From: Megalopta genalis
Taxonomy: Eukaryota; Arthropoda; Insecta; Hymenoptera; Halictidae
Reading direction: 5' to 3'
Length of the DNA stretch: 64,000 nucleotides
Assembly (NCBI RefSeq): GCF_051020955.1
Contig: NC_135027.1
Coordinates: 1,860,001 to 1,924,000, forward strand
The notes under the pieces are model-generated. The model saw nothing but the letters and a program-made list of their open reading frames with translations, searched no databases and was not told the DNA's origin. Positions 19,618 to 32,510 of the stretch are shown here, one piece after another. Both the position numbers and the translations under genes were made by a program. Positions within the stretch are counted from its first letter, which is position 1. Each line of letters begins with the position of its first letter.

Positions 19618-22430
19618 CCCGAATCTGCCCGACCTGCCCGACATGCTCGAATCTGCCCGAACCTGCCCGAATCTGCCGCTATCAGCCCCTATCTGCCCGA
19701 ATTTGCCCGAATCTGCCCGACCTGCCCGAATCTGCCCGACATGCCCGAATCTGCCCGACCTGCCCGACTTGCCCGAATCTGCCCGAATTTGCCCGACCTG
19801 CCCGAATCTGCCCGACCTGCCCGACTTGCCGGAATCTGCCCGAATTTGCCCGACCTGCCCGACTTGCCCGAATCTGCCCGACCTGCCCGACTTGCCCGAA
19901 TCTGCCCGAATTTGCCCGACCTGCCCGAATCTGCCCGACCTGCCCGAATCTGCCCGACCTGCCCGACTTGCCCGAATCTGCCCGAATTTGCCCGACCTGC
20001 CCGACTTGCCCGAATCTGCCCGACATGCCCGAATCTGCCCGAATCTGCCCGAATCTGCCCGAATTTGAATTTCTCGGATTTAGCTGTTTTCTCGAATTTA
20101 GCTGTTTTCCCGAATCTGCCCGACCTGCCCGACATGCTCGAATCTGCCCGAACCTGCCCGAATCTGCCGCTATCAGCCCCTATCTGCCCGAATTTGCCCA
20201 TATCTGCCCGAATCTGCCCGACCTGCCCGAATCTGCCCGACATGCCCGAATCTGCCCGACTTGCCCGAATCTGCCCGACCTGCCCGAATCTGCCCGACAT
20301 GCCCGAATCTGCCCGACCTGCCCGACTTGCCCGAATCTGCCCGAATTTGCCCGACCTGCCCGAATCTGCCCGAATTTGCCCGACCTGCCCGACTTGCCCG
20401 AATCTGCCCGACATGCCCGAATCTGCCCGAATCTGCCCGAATCTGCCCGAATTTGAATTTCTCGGATTTAGCTGTTTTCTCGAATTTAGCTGTTTTCCCG
20501 AATCTGCCCGACCTGCCCGACATGCTCGAATCTGCCCGAACCTGCCCGAATCTGCCGCTATCAGCCCCTATCTGCCCGAATTTGCCCATATCTGCCCGAA
20601 TCTGCCCGACCTGCCCGACATGCTCGAATCTGCCCGACATGCCCGAATCTGCCGCTATCAGCCCCTATCTGCCCGAATTTGCCCATATCTGCCCGAATCT
20701 GCCCGACCTGCCCGAATCTGCCGCTATCAGCCCCTATCTGCCCGAATCTGCCCATATCTGCCCGAGTCTGACCGAATCTGCCCGACTTGCCCGAATCTGC
20801 CCGACCTGCCCGAATCTGCCCGACCTGCCCGACTTGCCCGAATCTGCCCGAATTTGCCCGACCTGCCCGACTTGCCCGAATCTGCCCGACATGCCCGAAT
20901 CTGCCCGAATCTGCCCGAATCTGCCCGAATTTGAATTTCTCGGATTTAGCTGTTTTCTCGAATTTAGCTGTTTTCCCGAATCTGCCCGACCTGCCCGACA
21001 TGCTCGAATCTGCCCGAACCTGCCCGAATCTGCCGCTATCAGCCCCTATCTGCCCGAATTTGCCCATATCTGCCCGAATCTGCCCGACCTGCCCGACATG
21101 CTCGAATCTGCCCGACATGCCCGAATCTGCCGCTATCAGCCCCTATCTGCCCGAATTTGCCCATATCTGCCCGAATCTGCCCGACTTGCCCGAATCTGCC
21201 CGACCTGCCCGAATCTGCCCGAATCTGCCGCTATCAGCCTCTATCTGCCCGAATCTGCCCATGTCTGCCCGAGTCTGACCGAATCTGCCCGAATCTGCCC
21301 GACTTGCCCGAATCTGCCCGACCTGCCCGAATCTGCCCGACATGCCCGAATCTGCCCGACCTGCCCGACCTGCCCGAAACTGCCCGAATCTGCCCATATC
21401 TGCCCGACCTGCCCGAAACTGCCCGAATCTGCCCATATCTGCCCGAATTTGCCCGACCTGCCCGAATCTGCCCGACCTGCCCGACTTGCCCGAGTCTGAC
21501 CGAATTTGCCCGACCTGCCCGACTTGCCCGAATCTGCCCGACCTGCCCGAATCTGCCCGACATGCCCGAATCTGCCCGACCTGCCCGACCTGCCCGAATC
21601 TGCCCATATCTGCCCGACCTGCCCGACCTGCCCGAATCTGCCCGACATGCCCGAATCTGCCCGAATCTGCCCGAATCTGCCCGAATTCGAATTTCTCGGA
21701 TTTAGCTGTTTTCTCGAATTTAGCTGTTTTCCCGAATCTGCCCGACCTGCCCGACATGCTCGAATCTGCCCGAACCTGCCCGAATCTGCCGCTATCAGCC
21801 CCTATCTGCCCGAATTTGCCCATATCTGCCCGAATCTGCCCGACCTGCCCGACATGCCCGAAACTGCCCGAATCTGCCCATATCTGCCCGACCTGCCCGA
21901 AACTGCCCGAATCTGCCCATATCTGCCCGAATTTGCCCGACCTGCCCGAATCTGCCCGACCTGCCCGACTTGCCCGAGTCTGACCGAATTTGCCCGACCT
22001 GCCCGACTTGCCCGAATCTGCCCGACCTGCCCGAATCTGCCCGACTTGCCCGAATCTGCCCGACCTGCCCGAATCTGCCCGACATGCCCGAATCTGCCCG
22101 ACCTGCCCGACCTGCCCGAAACTGCCCGAATCTGCCCATATCTGCCCGACCTGCCCGAAACTGCCCGAATCTGCCCATATCTGCCCGAATTTGCCCGACC
22201 TGCCCGAATCTGCCCGACCTGCCCGACTTGCCCGAGTCTGACCGAATTTGCCCGACCTGCCCGACTTGCCCGAATCTGCCCGACCTGCCCGAATCTGCCC
22301 GACTTGCCCGAATCTGCCCGACCTGCCCGAATCTGCCCGACATGCCCGAATCTGCCCGACCTGCCCGACCTGCCCGAAACTGCCCGAATCTGCCCGACAT
22401 GCCCGAATCTGCCCGAATCTGCCCGAATTT
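19618..22430 (-). repeat. 9/10-bp array, C-rich top, spanning the 8-kb unit join
   Basis: Spacers lie near 20066, 20454, 20933 and 21689, the last carrying GAATTC at 21683-21688. The join between the two 8-kb units lies near 20215-20230 inside uniform 9/10-bp words, so the breakpoint cannot be placed more exactly. Confidence 0.94.
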
Positions 22431-22544
22431 GAATTTCTCGGATTTAGCTGTTTTCTTGGATTTAGCTGATTTCTCGGATTTAGCTGTTTTTCCGATTTTA
22501 GCTGATTTCTCGGATTTAGCTGTTTTCTTGAATTTAGCTGTTTT
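22431..22544 (+). repeat. Short 18-bp block
   Basis: Second copy of the block at 14406-14520, with the same TTTTTCCGATTTTAGCTG variant. Confidence 0.93.
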
Positions 22545-22756
22545 CCCGAATCTGCCCGACCTGCCCGACATGCTCGAATCTGCCCGAACCTGCCCGAATC
22601 TGCCGCTATCAGCCCCTATCTGCCCGACCTGCCCGACTTGCCCGAATCTGCCCGAATCTGCTCGACATGCCCGAATCTGCCCGACCTGCCCGACTTGCCC
22701 GAATCTGCCCGAATCTGCCCGAATCTGCCCGAATCTGCCCGAATCTGCCCGAATTT
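22545..22756 (-). repeat. 210-bp C-rich linker, second copy
   Basis: Matches 14521-14730 word for word, including the CTGCTCGACATG word near 22659. Confidence 0.93.
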
Positions 22757-23609
22757 GAATTTCTCGGATTTAGCTGTTTTCTTGGATTTAGCTGATTTCT
22801 CGGATTTAGCTGTTTTTCCGATTTTAGCTGATTTCTCGGATTTAGCTGTTTTCTCGGATTTAGCTGTTTTCTAGGATTTAGCTGATTTCTTGGATTTAGC
22901 TGATTTTTCAGATTTAGCTGACTTCTTGGATTTAGCTGATTTTTCAGATTTAGCTGATTTCTCGGATTTAGCTGTTTTCTTGAATTTAGCTGATTTCTTG
23001 GATTTAGCTGATTTCTCGGATTTAGCTGTTTTCTTGGATTTAGCTGATTTCTCGGATTTAGCTGATTTCTCGGATTTAGCTGATTCCTTGGATTTAGCTG
23101 TTTTCTTGGATTTAGCTGATTTCTTGGATTTAGCTGATTTCTCGGATTTAGCTGTTTTCTTGGATTTAGCTGATTTCTTGGATTTAGCTGTTTTCCTGGA
23201 TTTAGCTGATTTCTCGGATTTAGCTGATTTTTCAGATTTAGCTGTTTTCTTGGATTTAGCTGTTTTTTCAGATTTAGCTGTTTTCTTGGATTTAGCTGAT
23301 TTCTTGGATTTAGCTGATTTTTCAGATTTAGCTGATTTCTCGGATTTAGCTGATTTCTTGGATTTAGCTGATTTCTCGGATTTAGCTGATTTCTTGGATT
23401 TAGCTGTTTTCTTGGATTTAGCTGATTTCTTGGATTTAGCTGATTTCTCGGATTTAGCTGTTTTCTTGGATTTAGCTGATTTTTCAGATTTAGCTGTTTT
23501 CCCGGATTTATCTGATTTCTAGGATTTAGCTGTGTTCTTGGATTTAGCTGATTTCTCGGATTTTGCTGATTTCTTGGTTTTAGCTGTTTTCTCGAATTTA
23601 GCTGTTTTC
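22757..23609 (+). repeat. Expanded 18-bp satellite block with exit module
   Basis: About 47 units, roughly 12 more than the partner block at 14731-15366. The entry and the exit module (from about 23504) are unchanged, and the extra units lie in the middle. One unit carries GACTTCTTGG near 22920. Confidence 0.94.
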
Positions 23610-25039
23610 CCGAATCTGCCCGACCTGCCCGACATGCTCGAATCTGCCCGAACCTGCCCGAATCTGCCGCTATCAGCCCCTATCTGCCCGAATTTGCCCA
23701 TATCTGCCCGAATCTGCCCGACCTGCCCGAATCTGCCGCTATCAGCCCCTATCTGCCCGAATCTGCCCATATCTGCCCGAGTCTGACCGAATCTGCCCGA
23801 CTTGCCCGAATCTGCCCGACCTGCCCGAATCTGCCCGACATGCCCGAATCTGCCCGACCTGCCCGACCTGTCCGAATCTGCCCATATCTGCCCGACCTGC
23901 CCGACCTGCCCGAAACTGCCCGAATCTGCCCATATCTGCCCGAATCTGCCCGAATCTGCCCGAATCTGCCCGAATTTGCCCGACCTGCCCGAATCTGCCC
24001 GACCTGCCCGACTTGCCCGACTCTGCCCGAATTTGCCCGACCTGCCCGACTTGCCCGAATCTGCCCGACATGCCCGAATCTGCCCGAATCTGCCCGAATC
24101 TGCCCGAATTTGAATTTCTCGGATCAAGCTGTTTTCTCGAATTTAGCTGTTTTCCCGAATCTGCCCGACCTGCCCGACATGCTCGAATCTGCCCGAACCT
24201 GCCCGAATCTGCCGCTATCAGCCCCTATCTGCCCGAATTTGCCCATATCTGCCCGAATCTGCCCGACCTGCCCGACATGCTCGAATCTGCCCGACATGCC
24301 CGAATCTGCCGCTATCAGCCCCTATCTGCCCGAATTTGCCCATATCTGCCCGAATCTGCCCGACTTGCCCGAATCTGCCCGACCTGCCCGAATCTGCCCG
24401 AATCTGCCGCTATCAGCCCCTATCTGCCCGAATCTGCCCATGTCTGCCCGAGTCTGACCGAATTTGCCCGACCTGCCCGACTTGCCCGAATCTGCCCGAC
24501 CTGCCCGAATCTGCCCGACATGCCCGAATCTGCCCGAATTTGCCCGACCTGCCCGAATCTGCCCGACCTGCCCGACTTGCCCGAATCTGCCCGAATTTGC
24601 CCGACCTGCCCGACTTGCCCAAATCTGCCCGACATGCCCGAATCTGCCCGAATCTGCCCGAATCTGCCCGAATTTGAATTTCTCGGATTTAGCTGTTTTC
24701 TCGAATTTAGCTGTTTTCCCGAATCTGCCCGACCTGCCCGACATGCTCGAATCTGCCCGAACCTGCCCGAATCTGCCGCTATCAGCCCCTATCTGCCTGA
24801 ATTTGCCCATATCTGCCCGAATCTGCCCGACCTGCCCGACATGCTCGAATCTGCCCGACATGCCCGAATCTGCCGCTATCAGCCCCTATCTGCCCGAATT
24901 TGCCCATATCTGCCCGAATCTGCCCGACTTGCCCGAATCTGCCCGACCTGCCCGAATCTGCCCGAATCTGCCGCTATCAGCCCCTATCTGCCCGAATCTG
25001 CCCATGTCTGCCCGAGTCTGACCGAATCTGCCCGAATTT
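23610..25039 (-). repeat. 9/10-bp array, C-rich top
   Basis: Matches 15367 to about 16790 at offset 8242, with spacers near 24111 and 24676, then jumps directly into the next 18-bp block. The partner's additional 0.5 kb is absent here. Confidence 0.94.
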
Positions 25040-25657
25040 GAATTTCTCGGATTTAGCTGATTTCTTGGATTTAGCTGTTTTCCTGGATTTAGCTGATTTC
25101 TTGGATTTAGCTGATTTTTCAGATTTAGCTGTTTTCTTGGATTTAGCTGATTCCTTGGATTTAGCTGTTTTCTTGGATTTAGCTGATTCCTTGGATTTAG
25201 CTGATTTCTCGGATTTAGCTGTTTTCTTGGATTTAGCTGTTTTCTAGGATTTAGCTGATTTCTTGGATTTAGCTGATTTTTCAGATTTAGCTGATTCCTT
25301 GGATTTAGCTGATTTTTCAGATTTAGCTGATTTCTCGGATTTAGCTGTTTTCTTGGATTTAGCTGATTTCTTGGATTTAGCTGATTTCTCGGATTTAGCT
25401 GATTTCTTGGATTTAGCTGATTTTTCAGATTTAGCTGATTTCTCGGATTTAGCTGTTTTCTTGGATTTAGCTGATTTCTTGGATTTAGCTGATTTCTCGG
25501 ATTTAGCTGTTTTCTTGGATTTAGCTGATTTCTCAGATTTAGCTGATTTCTCGGATTTATCTGATTTCTAGGATTTAGCTGTGTTCTTGGATTTAGCTGA
25601 TTTCTCGGATTTTGCTGATTTCTTGGTTTTAGCTGTTTTCTCGAATTTAGCTGTTTT
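25040..25657 (+). repeat. 18-bp satellite block with exit module
   Basis: Copy of 17301-17919 at offset 7739, with the same GATTCCTTG units, CTAGG unit and exit module. Confidence 0.94.
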
Positions 25658-26756
25658 CCCGAATCTGCCCGACCTGCCCGACATGCTCGAATCTGCCCGA
25701 ACCTGCCCGAATCTGCCGCTATCAGCCCCTATCTGCCCGAATTTGCCCGAATCTGCCCGACCTGCCCGAATCTGCCCGACATGCCCGAATCTGCCCGACC
25801 TGCCCGACTTGCCCGAATCTGCCCGAATTTGCCCGACCTGCCCGAATCTGCCCGACCTGCCCGACTTGCCGGAATCTGCCCGAATTTGCCCGACCTGCCC
25901 GACTTGCCCGAATCTGCCCGACCTGCCCGACTTGCCCGAATCTGCCCGAATTTGCCCGACCTGCCCGAATCTGCCCGACCTGCCCGAATCTGCCCGACCT
26001 GCCCGACTTGCCCGAATCTGCCCGAATTTGCCCGACCTGCCCGACTTGCCCGAATCTGCCCGACATGCCCGAATCTGCCCGAATTTGAATTTCTCGGATT
26101 TAGCTGTTTTCTCGAATTTAGCTGTTTTCCCGAATCTGCCCGACCTGCCCGACATGCTCGAATCTGCCCGAACCTGCCCGAATCTGCCGCTATCAGCCCC
26201 TATCTGCCCGAATCTGCCCATATCTGCCCGAGTCTGACCGAATCTGCCCGAATCTGCCCGACTTGCCCGTATCTGCCCGACATGCCCGAATCTGCCCGAC
26301 CTGCCCGACCTGCCCGAATCTGCCCATATCTGCCCGACCTGCCCGACCTGCCCGAAACTGCCCGAATCTGCCCGACATGCCCGAATCTGCCCGAATCTGC
26401 CGGAATTTGAATTTCTCGGATTTAGCTGTTTTCTCGAATTTAGCTGTTTTCCCGAATCTGCCCGACCTGCCCGACATGCTCGAATCTGCCCGAACCTGCC
26501 CGAATCTGCCCAAATCTGTCCGAGTCTGACCGAATCTGCCCGAATCTGCCCGACTTGCCCGAATCTGCCCGACCTGCCCGAATCTGCCCGACATGCCCGA
26601 ATCTGCCCGACTTGCCCGAATCTGCCCGACTTGCCCGAATCTGCCCGAATTTGCCCGACCTGCCCGACTTGCCCGAATCTGCCCGACCTGCCCGACTTGC
26701 CCGACTTGCCCGAATCTGCCCGACATGCCCGAATCTGCCCGAATCTGCCCGAATTT
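25658..26756 (-). repeat. 9/10-bp array, C-rich top
   Basis: Copy of 17920-19017, including the 38-base compound and the CTTGCCGGAATC variant. It has a private CTGTCCGAG near 26517. Confidence 0.94.
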
Positions 26757-27374
26757 GAATTTCTCGGATTTAGCTGATTTCTTGGATTTAGCTGTTTTCC
26801 TGGATTTAGCTGATTTCTTGGATTTAGCTGATTTTTCAGATTTAGCTGTTTTCTTGGATTTAGCTGATTCCTTGGATTTAGCTGTTTTCTTGGATTTAGC
26901 TGATTCCTTGGATTTAGCTGATTTCTCGGATTTAGCTGTTTTCTTGGATTTAGCTGTTTTCTAGGATTTAGCTGATTTCTTGGATTTAGCTGATTTTTCA
27001 GATTTAGCTGATTTCTTGGATTTAGCTGATTTTTCAGATTTAGCTGATTTCTCGGATTTAGCTGTTTTCTTGGATTTAGCTGATTTCTTGGATTTAGCTG
27101 ATTTCTCGGACTTAGCTGATTTCTTGGATTTAGCTGATTTTTCAGATTTAGCTGATTTCTCGGATTTAGCTGTTTTCTTGGATTTAGCTGATTTCTTGGA
27201 TTTAGCTGATTTCTCGGATTTAGCTGTTTTCTTGGATTTAGCTGATTTCTCAGATTTAGCTGATTTCTCGGATTTATCTGATTTCTAGGATTTAGCTGTG
27301 TTCTTGGATTTAGCTGATTTCTCGGATTTTGCTGATTTCTTGGTTTTAGCTGTTTTCTCGAATTTAGCTGTTTT
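26757..27374 (+). repeat. 18-bp satellite block with exit module
   Basis: Copy of 19018-19617 with one additional 18-bp unit near 26945. It shares the GGACTTAGCTG variant. The exit module starts near 27272. Confidence 0.94.
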
Positions 27375-30043
27375 CCCGAATCTGCCCGACCTGCCCGACA
27401 TGCTCGAATCTGCCCGAACCTGCCCGAATCTGCCGCTATCAGCCCCTATCTGCCCGAATTTGCCCGAATCTGCCCGACCTGCCCGAATCTGCCCGACATG
27501 CCCGAATCTGCCCGACCTGCCCGACTTGCCCGAATCTGCCCGAATTTGCCCGACCTGCCCGAATCTGCCCGACCTGCCCGACTTGCCGGAATCTGCCCGA
27601 ATTTGCCCGACCTGCCCGACTTGCCCGAATCTGCCCGACCTGCCCGACTTGCCCGAATCTGCCCGAATTTGCCCGACCTGCCCGAATCTGCCCGACCTGC
27701 CCGAATCTGCCCGACCTGCCCGACTTGCCCGAATCTGCCCGAATTTGCCCGACCTGCCCGACTTGCCCGAATCTGCCCGACATGCCCGAATCTGCCCGAA
27801 TCTGCCCGAATCTGCCCGAATTTGAATTTCTCGGATTTAGCTGTTTTCTCGAATTTAGCTGTTTTCCCGAATCTGCCCGACCTGCCCGACATGCTCGAAT
27901 CTGCCCGAACCTGCCCGAATCTGCCGCTATCAGCCCCTATCTGCCCGAATTTGCCCATATCTGCCCGAATCTGCCCGACCTGCCCGACATGCTCGAATCT
28001 GCCCGACATGCCCGAATCTGCCGCTATCAGCCCCTATCTGCCCGAATTTGCCCATATCTGCCCGAATCTGCCCGACCTGCCCGAATCTGCCGCTATCAGC
28101 CCCTATCTGCCCGAATCTGCCCATTTCTGCCCGAGTCTGACCGAATCTGCCCGACTTGCCCGAATCTGCCCGACCTGCCCGAATCTGCCCGACATGCCCG
28201 AATCTGCCCGAATCTGCCCATATCTGCACGAATCTGCCCGAATCTGCCCGAATCTGCCCGAATCTGCCCGAATTTGCCCGACCTGCCCGAATCTGCCCGA
28301 ATCTGCCCGAATCTGCCCGACATGCCCGAATCTGCCCGACTTGCCCGAATCTGCCCGACCTGCCCGAATCTGCCCGAATCTGCCGCTATCAGCCCCTATC
28401 TGGCTGAATCTGCCCATATCTGCCCGAGTCTGACCGAATCTGCCCGAATCTGCCCGACTTGCCCGAATCTGCCCGACCTGCCCGAATCTGCCCGACATGC
28501 CCGAATCTGCCCGACTTGCCCGAATCTGCCCGACCTGCCCGAATCTGCCCGACATGCCCGAATCTGCCCGACCTGCCCGACTTGCCCGAATCTGCCCGAA
28601 TTTGCCCGACCTGCCCGAATCTGCCCGACCTGCCCGACTTGCCCGAATCTGCCCGAATTTGCCCGACCTGCCCGACTTGCCCGAATCTGCCCGACATGCC
28701 CGAATCTGCCCGACCTGCCCGACTTGCCCGAATCTGCCCGAATTTGCCCGAATCTGCCCGAATCTGCCCGACCTGCCCGACTTGCCCGAATCTGCCCGAA
28801 TTTGCCCGACCTGCCCGACTTGCCCGAATCTGCCCGACATGCCCGAATCTGCCCGAATCTGCCCGAATCTGCCCGAATTTGAATTTCTCGGATTTAGCTG
28901 TTTTCTCGAATTTAGCTGTTTTCCCGAATCTGCCCGACCTGCCCGACATGCTCGAATCTGCCCGAACCTGCCCGAATCTGCCGCTATCAGCCCCTATCTG
29001 CCCGAATTTGCCCATATCTGCCCGAATCTGCCTGACCTGCCCGACATGCTCGAATCTGCCCGACATGCCCGAATCTGCCGCTATCAGCCCCTATCTGCCC
29101 GAATTTGCCCATATCTGCCCGAATCTGCCCGACCTGCCCGAATCTGCCGCTATCAGCCCCTATCTGCCCGAATCTGCCCATTTCTGCCCGAGTCTGACCG
29201 AATCTGCCCGACCTGCCCGAATCTGCCCGACATGCCCGAATCTGCCCGAATCTGCCCATATCTGCACGAATCTGCCCGAATCTGCCCGAATCTGCCCGAA
29301 TCTGCCCGAATTTGCCCGACCTGCCCGAATCTGCCCGAATCTGCCCGAATCTGCCCGACATGCCCGAATCTGCCCGACTTGCCCGAATCTGCCCGACCTG
29401 CCCGAATCTGCCCGAATCTGCCGCTATCAGCCCCTATCTGCCCGAATCTGCCCATATCTGCCCGAGTCTGACCGAATCTGCCCGAATCTGCCCGACTTGC
29501 CCGAATCTGCCCGACCTGCCCGAATCTGCCCGACATGCCCGAATCTGCCCGACTTGCCCGAATCTGCCCGACCTGCCCGAATCTGCCCGACATGCCCGAA
29601 TCTGCCCGACCTGCCCGACTTGCCCGAATCTGCCCGAATTTGCCCGACCTGCCCGAATCTGCCCGACCTGCCCGACTTGCCCGAATCTGCCCGAATTTGC
29701 CCGACCTGCCCGACTTGCCCGAATCTGCCCGACATGCCCGAATCTGCCCGAATCTGCCCGAATCTGCCCGAATTTGAATTTCTCGGATTTAGCTGTTTTC
29801 TCGAATTTGGCTGTTTTCCCGAATCTGCCCGACCTGCCCGACATGCTCGAATCTGCCCGAACCTGCCCGAATCTGCCGCTATCAGCCCCTATCTGCCCGA
29901 ATTTGCCCACATCTGCCCGAATCTGCCCGACCTGCCCGACATGCTCGAATCTGCCCGACATGCCCGAATCTGCCGCTATCAGCCCCTATCTGCCCGAATT
30001 TGCCCATATCTGCCCGAATCTGCCCGACTTGCCCGAATCTGCC

Positions 30044-30706
30044 CGACCTGCCCGAATCTGCCCGAATCTGCCGCTATCAGCCCCTATCTGCCCGAATCTG
30101 CCCATATCTGCCCGAATCTGCCGCTATCAGCCCCTATCTGCTCGAATCTGCCCGAATCTGTCGACCTGCCCGACTTGCCCGAATCTGCCCGAATTTGCCC
30201 GACCTGCCCGAATCTGCCCGAATCTGCCCGACATGCCCGAATCTGCCGCTATCAGCCCCTATCTGCCCGAATCTGCCCATATCTGCCCGAATCTGCCCGA
30301 CATGCCCGAATCTGCCCATATCTGCCCGAATCAGCCCCAATCTGCCCGAATCTGCCCGAATCTGTCCCTATGTGTCCCTATCTGCCCGAATCTGCCCGAA
30401 TCTGCCCGAATCTGCCCGACCTGCCCGACCTGCCCGAATCTGCCCGATTCTGCACGACCTGCCCGAATCTGCCAGAATCTGCAGGAATCTGCCCGAACCT
30501 GCCCATATCTGCCCGAATCTGCCCGAATCTGCCCGACCTGCCCGAATCTGCCCGACCTGCCCGAATCTGCCCCACCTGCCCGAATCTGCCCGACCTGCCC
30601 GAATCTGCACCTATCTGCCCGAACCTGCCCATATCTGCCCATATCTGCCCGAATCAGCCCGACCTGAACGAATCTGCACCTATCTGCCCGAATCTGCCCA
30701 TATCTG
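30044..30706 (-). repeat. Divergent 9/10-bp subfamily module, copy 1
   Basis: Word series with GTCCCTATGTGTCCC (near 30364), GATTCTGCACGACC, CTGCAGGAATC, CTGCCCCACC and CTGAACGAATCTGCACC. It matches 31782-32444 at offset 1738 and about 34312-34965. It carries a private CTGTCGACC near 30159, where the other copies have CTGCCGACC. Confidence 0.88.
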
Positions 30707-30895
30707 CCCGAATCTGCCCGACCTGCCCGAATCTGCCCGAATCTGCCCGAATCTGCCGCTATCCGGCCCGAATCTGCCCATATCTGCCCGAATCTGTCCG
30801 AATCTGCCCGACTTGCCCGAATCTGCCCGACATGCCCGAATCTGCCCGACCTGCCCGACTTGCCCGAATCTGCCCGAATTTGCCCGACCTGCCCG

Positions 30896-32510
30896 ACTTG
30901 CCCGAATCTGCCCGACATGCCCGAATCTGCCCGAATCTGCCCGAATTTGAATTTCTCGGATTTAGCTGTTTTCTCGAATTTAGCTGTTTTCCCGAATCTG
31001 CCCGACCTGCCCGACATGCTCGAATCTGCCCGAACCTGCCCGAATCTGCCGCTATCAGCCCCTATCTGCCCGAATTTGCCCATATCTGCCCGAATCTGCC
31101 CGACCTGCCCGACCTGCCCGAATCTGCCCATATCTGCCCGACCTGCCCGACCTGCCCGAAACTGCCCGAATGTGCCCGACATGCCCGAATCTGCCCGAAT
31201 CTGCCCGAATTTGAATTTCTCGGATTTAGATGTTTTCTCGAATTTAGCTGTTTTCCCGAATCTGCCCGACCTGCCCGACATGCTCGAATCTGCCCGAACC
31301 TGCCCGAATCTGCCGCTATCAGCCCCTATCTGCCCGAATCTGCCCAAATCTGCCCGAGTCTGACCGAATCTGCCCGACTTGCCCGAATCTGCCCGACCTG
31401 CCCGAATCTGCCCGACATGCCCGAATCTGCCCGACCTGCCCGACTTGCCCGAATCTGCCCGACCTGCCCGAATCTGCCCGACATGCCCGAATCTGCCCGA
31501 CCTGCCCGACCTGCCCGAATCTGCCCATATCTGCCCGACCTGCCCGACCTGCCCGAAACTGCCCGAATCTGCCCGACATGCCCGAATCTGCCCGAATCTG
31601 CCCGAATTTGAATTTCTCGGATTTAGCTGTTTTCTCGAATTTAGCTGTTTTCCCGAATCAGCCCGACCTGCCCGACATGCTCGAATCTGCCCGAACCTGC
31701 CCGAATCTGCCGCTATCAGCCCCTATCTGCCCGAATCTGCCCATATCTGCCCGAGTCTGACCGAATCTGCCCGAATCTGCCCGACCTGCCCGAATCTGCC
31801 CGAATCTGCCGCTATCAGCCCCTATCTGCCCGAATCTGCCCATATCTGCCCGAATCTGCCGCTATCAGCCCCTATCTGCTCGAATCTGCCCGAATCTGCC
31901 GACCTGCCCGACTTGCCCGAATCTGCCCGAATTTGCCCGACCTGCCCGAATCTGCCCGAATCTGCCCGACATGCCCGAATCTGCCGCTATCAGCCCCTAT
32001 CTGCCCGAATCTGCCCATATCTGCCCGAATCTGCCCGACATGCCCGAATCTGCCCATATCTGCCCGAATCAGCCCCAATCTGCCCGAATCTGCCCGAATC
32101 TGTCCCTATGTGTCCCTATCTGCCCGAATCTGCCCGAATCTGCCCGAATCTGCCCGACCTGCCCGACCTGCCCGAATCTGCCCGATTCTGCACGACCTGC
32201 CCGAATCTGCCAGAATCTGCAGGAATCTGCCCGAACCTGCCCATATCTGCCCGAATCTGCCCGAATCTGCCCGACCTGCCCGAATCTGCCCGACCTGCCC
32301 GAATCTGCCCCACCTGCCCGAATCTGCCCGACCTGCCCGAATCTGCACCTATCTGCCCGAACCTGCCCATATCTGCCCATATCTGCCCGAATCAGCCCGA
32401 CCTGAACGAATCTGCACCTATCTGCCCGAATCTGCCCATATCTGTCCCAATCTGCCCCAATCTGCCCGAATCTGCCCGAATCTGTCCCTATGTGTCCCTA
32501 TCTGCCCGAA
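30896..32510 (-). repeat. 2.5-kb higher-order unit, copy 1
   Basis: Matches 33426-35031 at offset 2530, changing to 2521 after about 31905 because copy 2 lacks one nine-base ACTTGCCCG word. It includes two spacers (one with GATTTAGATG) and the second divergent module. A private GAATGTGCCCG lies near 31169. Confidence 0.87.

Larger units (their letters stand above)
12190..20230 (+). repeat. 8-kb higher-order unit, copy 1
   Basis: This stretch of about 8.0 kb is followed directly by a second copy at 20216-27987. The offset is 8025-8026 for the first 2.7 kb, 8242 across 15.28-17.2 kb, 7739 across 17.5-19.0 kb and 7757 from 19.2 kb onward. The two copies therefore differ by a few block-length changes in the 18-bp arrays and one about 0.5-kb C-rich deletion. 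Base substitutions between them are very few, for example CTGCCCG to CTGTCCG at 18780/26519. Confidence 0.88.
20216..27987 (+). repeat. 8-kb higher-order unit, copy 2
   Basis: Direct neighbour and near-identical copy of 12190-20230. It shares the rare markers GAATTC (21683), GGATCAAGCTG (24121) and CTTGCCGGAATC (about 25867 and 27585). It differs by an expanded 18-bp block at 22757-23609, a missing C-rich piece near 25.0 kb and one added 18-bp unit near 26945. Confidence 0.88.
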
